A DNA stretch of 64,000 nt from DATAEG01 sp963703085 (lineage in GTDB: Bacteria > Actinomycetota > Actinomycetes > Mycobacteriales > Jatrophihabitantaceae). Positions 57,575-64,000 of this stretch are shown here, in pieces. The notes beneath the pieces are model-generated. The model did no database searches and had not been told where the DNA came from. It was given only the letters and a program-made list of their open reading frames with translations. Location: NCBI GenBank assembly GCA_963703085.1, contig OY969789.1, positions 2,108,001 to 2,172,000 of the forward strand, given 5' to 3'. The position numbers and the translations under genes were made by a program. Within the stretch, counting starts at the first letter, position 1. Every line of letters starts with the position of its first letter.

Positions 57575-59298
57575 CCAGCACCACCGCCGACACCGCTTCG
57601 CCCAACGGGCGAGCCGGAACACCGTCTCCCGCACCGACAGGGGAGTACACCCATCGGCAGATCATGACCATTCTGGTCGGGCTGCTGATGGGCATGTTCC
57701 TGGCGGCGCTCGACCAGACCGTCGTGTCCACGGCGATCCGCACCATCGGCGACGACCTGCACGGCTTGTCGGTGCAGGCCTGGGTCACCACCGCGTTCCT
57801 GATCACGTCCACGATCGCCACGCCGCTCTACGGCAAGCTGTCCGACATCTACGGCCGTAAGCCGTTCTTCATGCTCGCAATAACCGTGTTCGTCGCCGGG
57901 TCCGCGTTGTGTGGCCTGTCCAGCTCCATGTACATGCTCGCCGCGTTCCGCGCCTTGCAGGGCATCGGTGCCGGCGGCCTGTTCTCACTGGCCCTGGCGA
58001 TCATCGGCGACATCATCCCGCCACGGGAGCGAGCCAAGTACCAGGGCTACTTCATGGCGGTGTTCGGCACGTCGAGCGTGCTCGGCCCGCTGATCGGTGG
58101 CTTCTTCTCGGGTACACCGTCCATCCTCGGCATCAGCGGCTGGCGCTGGATCTTCTACATCAACGTGCCGCTGGGTATCGCAGCGCTCGTGGTCGTCTCG
58201 CGCTCGCTGCATCTGGCTCACGTCCGCCGCCAGCCGGTGATCGACTGGCTCGGTTCGATCGCTCTGGTGGTCGGTTTGGTGCCGCTGCTGATCATCGCCG
58301 AGCAGGGTCGCGAGTGGGGATGGGGCTCGGCGCGGGCGTTCGTGTGTTACGTGGTCGGCGCGGCCGGCCTGGTCGGGTTCTGCTGGGATCAGGTGAAGAT
58401 GGGTGACAACGCGCTGATCCCGTTCCGGCTGTTCCGTAGTGGGCCGTTCGCCGTGGGTAGTGCGCTGTCCTTCGTCCTCGGCATCGGGATGTTCGGCGGC
58501 ATCATGACCATCCCGCTCTACCTGCAGCTGGTGAAGGGCGCCTCCCCCACCCAATCCGGCCTGCTGATGCTTCCGCTGGTCTTCGGCATCATGTCCGCCT
58601 CGATGGTGTCCGGACAGCTGACCTCCCGAACCGGCAGATATCGGCACTTCCCGATCATCGGCACCTTCTTGATGACGGTGGCAGCCGTGTTGTTCCACCT
58701 CGTCTCGGCGGACTCGCACCTGGTCACCGTGGACATCTACATGTTCCTGTTCGGTTTCGGCCTCGGCCTGTGCATGCAGACGGTCGTCCTGGCCATGCAG
58801 AACTCGGTGCCGGCCAAGGACATGGGTGTCGCCACATCGTCGGCGACATTCTTCCGCCAGGTGGGTGGCACGCTGGGCACCGCAGTCTTCCTCTCCGTGT
58901 TGTTCAGCAGCTTGGGCAGCAAGGTGAAGTCCGGCTATCAGGCCGCGTTCGCCGGGAAGAACCCGGACTTCACGAAGGCGTTGAACAACCCGACGGTCAT
59001 GGCCGATCCGCACAACGCGCAGTTCGTGGCTGGGCTCAAGGGCAGCGGGAGCGGCAGTATCAGCATCAACGACACGTCCTTCCTGCACGGACTGAACTCC
59101 GCACTGGCACACCCGTTCCGCGAGGCCTTCGCGTCGTCGATGTCGCTGGTGTTCCTGCTCGCCGCCGGAATCCTCGTGGTCGGCTTCGCGCTGTCCTGGA
59201 TGCTCAAGGAGGTTCCGCTGCGGACCATCTCGGCTGCTCAGCAAGCCGCTCGGGACGCCGCGGCGGTGCAGGCCGGCGAACCTGCTGTTGCGGACTAG
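57571..59298 (+). CDS. MFS drug exporter, DHA2/EmrB type
   Basis: The 575-residue protein has about 14 helices. Its first helix is GMFLAALDQTVVSTAIRTIG (conserved Asp), motif A is GKLSDIYGRKPFFMLAITVF, and motif C contains SSVLGPLIGGFF. An extracellular loop of about 70 residues occurs near the end (VKSGYQAAFAGKNPDFTKAL and following), as in several actinobacterial EmrB-like pumps. The ATG overlaps the MarR stop (ATGA). It is likely induced by its own substrates through MarR. It has no close sequence features in common with the other MFS gene in the window beyond the family motifs. Confidence 0.93.
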   Translation: MTSTTADTASPNGRAGTPSPAPTGEYTHRQIMTILVGLLMGMFLAALDQTVVSTAIRTIGDDLHGLSVQAWVTTAFLITSTIATPLYGKLSDIYGRKPFFMLAITVFVAGSALCGLSSSMYMLAAFRALQGIGAGGLFSLALAIIGDIIPPRERAKYQGYFMAVFGTSSVLGPLIGGFFSGTPSILGISGWRWIFYINVPLGIAALVVVSRSLHLAHVRRQPVIDWLGSIALVVGLVPLLIIAEQGREWGWGSARAFVCYVVGAAGLVGFCWDQVKMGDNALIPFRLFRSGPFAVGSALSFVLGIGMFGGIMTIPLYLQLVKGASPTQSGLLMLPLVFGIMSASMVSGQLTSRTGRYRHFPIIGTFLMTVAAVLFHLVSADSHLVTVDIYMFLFGFGLGLCMQTVVLAMQNSVPAKDMGVATSSATFFRQVGGTLGTAVFLSVLFSSLGSKVKSGYQAAFAGKNPDFTKALNNPTVMADPHNAQFVAGLKGSGSGSISINDTSFLHGLNSALAHPFREAFASSMSLVFLLAAGILVVGFALSWMLKEVPLRTISAAQQAARDAAAVQAGEPAVAD

Positions 59299-59344
59299 GC
59301 CCGCGGCGGATGCGTCGAGCGTCTCGGCTGCCAGAACTCTGCCG

Positions 59345-59350
59345 TATCCT
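59345..59350 (+). promoter_or_regulatory. -10 box for the glycan ABC exporter genes
   Basis: TATCCT lies 8 bases before the GTG of the permease gene with no ribosome-binding site between, so the mRNA is probably leaderless. Confidence 0.4.
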
Positions 59351-59358
59351 CATCCGTC

Positions 59359-60249
59359 GTGACCGATGTGAGTCAGGCCAGGGACGTCACCCCCTCGGCC
59401 GAAGTCGCAGCCCTGGTGGAACAACACCATCTGCGACTGGCCGGGGCGCGCCCTCCGCTCGCCGACTACACCCGTGAGCTCTGGGGCCGGCGGTATTTCA
59501 TCTTCGCCTTCTCCACTGCCAACAACGCGGTCGGATACTCGCGCAGCTTCCTAGGGCAAGCCTGGCAGCTGCTCACCCCGCTGCTGAATGCCGGTGTCTA
59601 CTACCTGATCTTCGGTGTGTTGTTGCACACCAAGCGCGGTGTGCACAACTACACCGCATTCCTGGTCATCGGCATCTTCGTGTTCACCTACACCCAGACC
59701 AGCATGCTGGGTGGGGCCCGGGCGATCAGCGCCAACCTCGGGCTTACCCGGGTACTGCAGTTCCCCCGTGCCGTGTTGCCGGTGTCCTCGACCATGATCG
59801 CCCTGCAGCGGCTGCTCTCATCGCTGGTGATCATGCTGCCGATCGTTCTGATCACCGGAGAGCCGTTGAGCTTCCGGTGGCTACTGCTCATCCCCGCGAT
59901 CGTGCTGCAGTCGATGTTCTGCCTGGGGCTGGCCTTCATCATCGCCCGCATCGGGGCGAAGGTCCCGGACACGTCGCAGGTGCTTCCCTTCCTGCTGCGC
60001 ACCTGGCTGTACGTATCCGGTGTGTTCTACAGCGTGACGACGTTCACCAAGGGCCATGCCCATTGGGTGAAGGTCGTCCTGGATCTGAACCCGGGCGCGG
60101 TCTATGTCGAGATCGTGCGCGGCGCCCTGCTCCGCGGTGAGGTGCAGGCCCGGTACGAGTGGCCGCTCGCCGTGGGCTGGGCCGTGGTCGTGCTCGTCCT
60201 GGGATATGTGTACTTCTGGCACGCCGAGGAGCAGTACGGGCGTGTCTGA
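59359..60249 (+). CDS. ABC-2 permease of a polysaccharide/teichoic-acid exporter (Wzm/TagG type)
   Basis: The 296-residue protein has a cytoplasmic N-terminus, an amphipathic RELWGRRYFIFAFSTANNAV segment, and six helices. SRSFLGQAWQLLTPLLNAGV is the typical ABC-2 transporter start. Relatives include Rv3783 (galactan precursor export) and TagG. With the ATPase encoded next it moves a lipid-linked glycan to the outer face of the membrane. GTG start, probably leaderless. Its 3' end overlaps the ATPase gene by 8 bases. Confidence 0.92.
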   Translation: MTDVSQARDVTPSAEVAALVEQHHLRLAGARPPLADYTRELWGRRYFIFAFSTANNAVGYSRSFLGQAWQLLTPLLNAGVYYLIFGVLLHTKRGVHNYTAFLVIGIFVFTYTQTSMLGGARAISANLGLTRVLQFPRAVLPVSSTMIALQRLLSSLVIMLPIVLITGEPLSFRWLLLIPAIVLQSMFCLGLAFIIARIGAKVPDTSQVLPFLLRTWLYVSGVFYSVTTFTKGHAHWVKVVLDLNPGAVYVEIVRGALLRGEVQARYEWPLAVGWAVVVLVLGYVYFWHAEEQYGRV

Positions 60250-61084
60250 GCCGAATAGGGACGCCGAACCGACGGTCATCGTCGACAACGTCCATCTCGT
60301 CTACCGGGTCGCCGGACGCCATGCGAAGGCCGGCGCGCCGGCGGTGGTCAAACGGTTGCTGCAACGAAGTCCCCCACCGGGAATGCGCGAGATCCATGCG
60401 GTGCGCGGCGTCAGCCTCACCGCGCGGCGCGGTGAGGCAATCGGCCTTATCGGCCCGAACGGATCGGGCAAGTCGACGCTACTGCGGGCCATCGCCGGGT
60501 TGATGCCGCCGGAGTCGGGGTCGATCTACACCCAGGGCCAACCGTCCCTGCTCGGAGTCGCCGCGGCGTTGATGAACGACATGACCGGGGAGCGCAACGT
60601 GGTGCTCGGCTGCCTGGCCATGGGCATGACCCCCGACGAGGTCAAGGCGCACTACGACGCGATCTGCGAGTTCGCCGGCATCGGTGATTTCATCTCACTG
60701 CCGATGAACACCTACTCCTCCGGTATGGCTGCGCGACTGCGGTTCGCCATTGCGGCGACCAAATCGCACGAGGTGCTGCTCATCGATGAGGCATTGGCCA
60801 CCGGCGATGCGGAGTTCCGGCGGCGCAGCGAAGCACGTATCCGGGAGCTGCGCGAAGCCGCCGGGACGGTCTTCCTGGTCAGTCATGGGTTGGGCGTGGT
60901 CCGCGAGACCTGCGAGCGCGCCATCTGGCTGGAGAAGGGCGAGATCATGGCTGACGGTGAGTCGCGGGCCGTCGTCGACGCCTACGAGGCGCGGCATGAT
61001 CCACAGACGTTGCAGGCGCGGCTGTCCGCAGCGCAAGCCGGCGGCAAGCTCTGGTCCGTGCTGGACGAGCCGTCCGACGTCTGA
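60242..61084 (+). CDS. ABC ATPase of a polysaccharide/teichoic-acid exporter (Wzt/TagH type)
   Basis: From GTG 60242 the product has 280 residues. It shows the glycan-exporter features IHAVRGVSLTARRGEAIGLI with Walker A GPNGSGKST, LGVAAALMNDMTGERNVVLG, a short signature TYSSGMAARLRFAIA (SSGM in place of LSGGQ, as in Wzt/TagH), Walker B VLLIDEALATGDAEFRRR, and the switch FLVSHGLGVVRETC. There is no carbohydrate-binding C-terminal extension, so substrate recognition probably lies in the permease. It overlaps the permease gene by 8 bases. The neighbouring glycosyltransferase is convergent. Confidence 0.93.
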   Translation: MSEPNRDAEPTVIVDNVHLVYRVAGRHAKAGAPAVVKRLLQRSPPPGMREIHAVRGVSLTARRGEAIGLIGPNGSGKSTLLRAIAGLMPPESGSIYTQGQPSLLGVAAALMNDMTGERNVVLGCLAMGMTPDEVKAHYDAICEFAGIGDFISLPMNTYSSGMAARLRFAIAATKSHEVLLIDEALATGDAEFRRRSEARIRELREAAGTVFLVSHGLGVVRETCERAIWLEKGEIMADGESRAVVDAYEARHDPQTLQARLSAAQAGGKLWSVLDEPSDV

Positions 61085-61111
61085 GCCGCACCAGCTCAGT
61101 TCGACCGTTGA

Positions 61112-62980
61112 TCAGGCCGGTTCGGCCATCCGCTCTACGACCGCGCCGTGCCGGGTCATCCGCAGCTGCCACGGCAATTGCACGGATGGCGCCGCGCCGG
61201 GCGGCGCAAGCCGGAACCAGACCCGCCAGGTGCCGCCTTCCTGAAGCGCGGGTAGGGCCACCGTGGCCAGCGCCCCGCCGGCGTGTTGCCGTAACTGGCC
61301 GTCGGCGGCCACCAGTCCAGGAGCCGTCTCAGCCAATGGCTCGAGCAACACCGTCACCGCGGGCAGCGTGGCGCCCGGCGGCGCCAGCAACGCGACGTCG
61401 ATCTGCAGGCGTCGACGACCAACGGTCTCGACCGCGGAACTTGCGGCGACCTGTTGGCCCATCGACCGGGCCCACTGGTCGATGTCGAGGGCCAGCGCCG
61501 GGTTGGGCCGGGTCCAGTAGGTCGTGACCACGGTGCCCTCGGGCAACACGATCAGCGGTGTTGGCGGACGTTTCTCCCGGCCGGCCAGCGCCGGCCGCAA
61601 GGAAGCGCCGAGACTCCATCCGGCGAAGCGGAGCCGGAGCCGCAAGTCCCACAAGCCGGCGGTGAGCGGACGTCCACCCATCGCCGTGCGCGGATCGATG
61701 CTGACCGTGCCGGCAACGCGCACCACGCCGCCGTCGTCGACGCGCACCCGCAGGCCGTCGACCGTGCCGAATGATGCCGAGTTGGCGCGCGAGACGATCG
61801 CCAACTCGACGTCGGACTCGGCGACCGCGTCGTTGAGATTGCGCTCGGCGGCCGGGACGGTCGGGGCCAACTCTTGCGGCACCGCCCACCCCGCCTCGGA
61901 CGGCACGCAGCGCATCGGCTCGTCGCCCCAAAAGAGCGAAGCGTCAACGTCGAGTAGCAGGCGGCCGTCCTTCCACCGCGGCCCGGTCGCCACTGCACGC
62001 AACGTCACGCGTCGGAACTCCTCGGCCAGCTTCACCAGACCCGGCACGTCGTCGTCGCGCAGCAGTCGGCCCTGCAGCCGAGTTGCTGTCCCGGACGCCG
62101 CGTGCGCCTCCGGGCTGATCCGGGCGGCAACGATCCGGCGTACCTGGGCGACGATTTCCCGGCGGTACGCATCCGCGTAGCCGATCATCGCCGGCCCGCT
62201 CACCCGGCCGAGCAACTCGACCCGGTAGAACCGACGGTGCAGGCGATCGCGCAGCTCCCCGGGCGGGATGTCGCCGTCGATCACGTCGAGGACCTGCTCC
62301 AATGCGGCGTAGTACTCCGCCGGCACCATCGCTACATCCCCGGCGTTGCGACCGGAGCCCAGCCGGCGCAGGTAGAAGTAGCAAGCCAGATCGGCCAGCA
62401 CTGCGACGGATTTCGCCTTCACATAGGCGCGCATGACGTACAGCTGGTCCTCGAGATGGGTGGGACCTTCGGGGTAGCGGATCTGGTGTTGCTCAAGGAA
62501 CGCACGGCGGAACATCTTGTGCGGCGTGAGCGTCTCCACCAGCGGGAAGTCCGCGAGCGTACGACCGGTGACGGTGTGCCGGAACACGGCGTGGTTGACG
62601 CCGCGGAAGTCGCTGGACAGCTTGCCGATGACGACGTCGGCAGCTGACCGGGTGCCGAGGTCGTACAACGCTCGCAGCGCGTCGGGATCGAGAACGTCGT
62701 CGTTGTCCACGTACTGGATGTACTCCCCGCGCGCCGCGGCGGCTCCCACGTTGCGCGGCTTGCCCGGCCATCCCGAGTTCGGGATGTGCAGCACCTGGAT
62801 CCGCTCGCCGTATCGTGCGGCGAGCTCATCGAGGCGACCGGCCGTACCGTCGGTGGAGCCGTCGTCGACGAGCACCAGCTCGTAGTCCTCGGCGGCCATG
62901 GTCTGACCGAGCAGGCTGTCCAGACAGCGTTGCAGATTCGGCCCCGGATTCCACACCGGCACCACGACGCTGACCTTCAT
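61112..62980 (-). CDS. GT2 glycosyltransferase, TarS/TarP-like, with C-terminal beta domains
   Basis: The 622-residue protein starts MKVSVVVPVWNPGPNLQRCL (GT-A fold) with LVLVDDGSTDGTAGRL (D39-D40), NSGWPGKPRNVGAAAARGEY, and the DxD-type metal site YVDNDDVLDPD (92-94). ETLTPHKMFRRAFLEQHQIR and LEDQLYVMRAYVKAKSVAVL follow. This order is very like staphylococcal TarS, which glycosylates wall teichoic acid. The last 350 residues are beta-rich modules of unknown fold. ATG 62980 is chosen by homology; a longer frame to 63037 is unlikely. It lies beside a Wzm/Wzt exporter, so a surface polymer is the probable acceptor. Confidence 0.88.
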   Translation of the reverse strand: MKVSVVVPVWNPGPNLQRCLDSLLGQTMAAEDYELVLVDDGSTDGTAGRLDELAARYGERIQVLHIPNSGWPGKPRNVGAAAARGEYIQYVDNDDVLDPDALRALYDLGTRSAADVVIGKLSSDFRGVNHAVFRHTVTGRTLADFPLVETLTPHKMFRRAFLEQHQIRYPEGPTHLEDQLYVMRAYVKAKSVAVLADLACYFYLRRLGSGRNAGDVAMVPAEYYAALEQVLDVIDGDIPPGELRDRLHRRFYRVELLGRVSGPAMIGYADAYRREIVAQVRRIVAARISPEAHAASGTATRLQGRLLRDDDVPGLVKLAEEFRRVTLRAVATGPRWKDGRLLLDVDASLFWGDEPMRCVPSEAGWAVPQELAPTVPAAERNLNDAVAESDVELAIVSRANSASFGTVDGLRVRVDDGGVVRVAGTVSIDPRTAMGGRPLTAGLWDLRLRLRFAGWSLGASLRPALAGREKRPPTPLIVLPEGTVVTTYWTRPNPALALDIDQWARSMGQQVAASSAVETVGRRRLQIDVALLAPPGATLPAVTVLLEPLAETAPGLVAADGQLRQHAGGALATVALPALQEGGTWRVWFRLAPPGAAPSVQLPWQLRMTRHGAVVERMAEPA

Positions 62981-63013
62981 CGAGTGCCTCGTCTTCTCTC
63001 GGTCCCGCGCCAC

Positions 63014-63019
63014 TAGAGT
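63014..63019 (+). promoter_or_regulatory. -10 box of the gene at the right edge
   Basis: TAGAGT lies 7 bases before the GTG at 63027 with no ribosome-binding site, matching the leaderless layout seen elsewhere in the window. Confidence 0.45.
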
Positions 63020-63026
63020 CTCCCGG

Positions 63027-64000
63027 GTGGGAAGCATAGGTGAGGCGGCCCAGCGCCTCCCCGACTCGGTTTCGGCGATCCGCGCACTGCCTCCCAGCGA
63101 GCAGGAAGGTTGCTCTGCGCGAGCTGCTCGGAACCGGGGTCCACGACCCGGTCATGCACGCCACTGGCGCCGGCGACGAGCTGCCGAAACAGGAGCTGAA
63201 GGACCTCGCCGCTGCCGTCCGGGCCGAGATACCGGCCGGTGCGGAGGACGGCCTCGAACCCAGGGCTCGGGTGTTCGTGAAATTGCTGCGCGCCGATGCG
63301 CTGGTACCGGCTTGGACGCTCGCCGCGGACAACGGGTCGGGCACGGTGCAGCAGAAGGTGGACTTCTCGACTTCCTCCGGTGCAGCGCGGACCAGCACGC
63401 AGTTGCCGCTGTTCACGCTCGTCGATGCCGGTCGCGGTTACGCGTGGCTGCCCGGCTTCCGCGATCCGCGCTGGGCCGTGGCGGACAGTGTGTTCGACGT
63501 TTCGGCAGACATCGTGGTGCGCAGCCAGTTGGACGAGATCCGGCTCGTCGACGGCCGGCTGTTGCTGTCCGGATGGGCGTACCTGACCCTGCTTGCGACG
63601 TCGCCGGAGGAAAGCGTGGCGGTAGCGCTCGACGGTCCGGGCGGGGCACGAGTGGTGGTGCCGGCCGCGCGATTGCGGCGGCCGGACCTGGTCAAGGGCA
63701 CCGGCGCGGACCTCACTCGGCTGGCCTGGGCCGGATGGTCAGCAGGGGTAAACCTGCGCGAGCTGATCTCGGCGAGCGGTGACTGGCGCGCGAGCGTGGT
63801 TGTGGCGCATGGCGAGTTGGCCCGCACCGGCGAGCTCGGCGGGCAACGCGGCCCGCTCGCCCAGGATCGGCTGCTGCATGTACCGCACGAAATGGGTGGG
63901 CATGTGGTGCGGGTGGTCCCCGGGAACGACGCGCTGGTCCTTCGTATCCAGGGACTCGGCACCGTGGCCCGGGTGGTTCCGCAGCGGCTGCGCAGCGCTG
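63027..64000 (+). CDS. Partial gene of the glycan locus, unknown family, with a frameshift near its start
   Basis: GTG 63027 opens MGSIGEAAQRLPDSVSAIRA, then LPPSEQ. Register is then lost: the downstream coding frame is +1 and reads KVALRELLGTGVHDPVMHAT to the window end with strong coding character. Skipping one G at 63104-63105 restores ...PPSEQKVALRELL. The visible 320 residues are beta-rich (ARVFVKLLRADALVPAWTLA, RLVDGRLLLSGWAYLTLLAT), like the non-catalytic domains of TagF/TarS-type enzymes. The catalytic part, if any, lies beyond the edge. It may be a glycosyltransferase or polymerase, a true pseudogene, or carry an assembly error. Confidence 0.55.

Noticed and set aside
1..64000. tRNA or rRNA genes
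   Set aside because: I scanned for T-loop (GGTTCGANTC-type) and rRNA-like blocks on both strands and found none I could fold into a tRNA; this is by eye only.

Overview
The window is 64 kb of GC-rich DNA from an actinobacterium. The markers for this are a BldC-type regulator next to a DUF3073 gene, a DUF3151 protein, HspR-type control of clpB, a DinB/DUF664 protein, class II aldolase, a 13E12-family relic, GTG/TTG starts and many apparently leaderless promoters. From memory, gene content matches two separate Mycobacterium tuberculosis neighbourhoods: clpB-Rv0383c-pyrE-spoU ... dedA-fba-DUF3151-purA (Rv0384c to Rv0357c), and purD-purB-purC-purQ-purL-Rv0807-purF-purM-Rv0810c (Rv0772 to Rv0810c). 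Here the two are joined at purA-purD. The organism is not a mycobacterium by overall layout. A Frankia/Nakamurella/Jatrophihabitans-like lineage is possible, but I cannot fix the genus.

Layout. 1-1.9 kb: the 5' end of a likely cation antiporter, a multiply frameshifted 13E12/HNH relic and a ~70-bp tandem repeat. 1.9-12.5 kb: a fused ABC exporter, an ArsR/AHSA1 pair with an operator inside its promoter, clpB with an HspR site, two membrane proteins, pyrE and an RNA methyltransferase. 12.5-23.5 kb: a GH116 glycosidase with a LacI-type operator, an ABC-F ATPase, methionine aminopeptidase with a frameshifted N-terminus, RNase J, a DedA protein, an NlpC/P60 hydrolase and aldolase. 23.5-30.4 kb: DinB, a TetR/MFS divergent pair, DUF3151, a UbiB-like kinase, and a hydrolase/TetR pair. 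30.4-53.5 kb: the purine region (purA, purD, purB, purC, purS, purQ, purL, purF, purM). It is interrupted by a four-gene chain of cysteine-motif membrane proteins with an L,D-transpeptidase (33.5-38.1 kb), by prmC, and by a DUF1501/DUF1800 pair. It ends with DUF3073 and bldC. 53.7-59.3 kb: an acyl-CoA ligase, a GH20 hexosaminidase and a MarR/MFS efflux operon. 59.4-64 kb: a Wzm/Wzt-type glycan exporter, a TarS-like glycosyltransferase and a frameshifted partial gene that runs off the end.

How it fits together. Nine genes supply most steps of IMP synthesis plus AMP formation; purN, purH, purE/K and guaA/B are not here. PurS, PurQ and PurL form the three-part FGAM synthetase, but purS is inverted and sits about 2.9 kb from purQ. 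Envelope functions recur: NlpC/P60, L,D-transpeptidase, the cysteine-motif chain, glycan export and a teichoic-acid-type transferase.

The most promising undescribed item is the coupled chain of four paralogous single-pass membrane proteins at 33534-36197. Their first two cysteines are always 6 residues apart and the third always follows 56-57 residues later. Also notable are a ~56-bp palindromic element present twice, 62-bp tandem repeats, an SYGQ-rich FUS-like protein, and a recurring TANNNT-N6-8-start codon layout. All assignments come from reading the sequence; no database search was possible.
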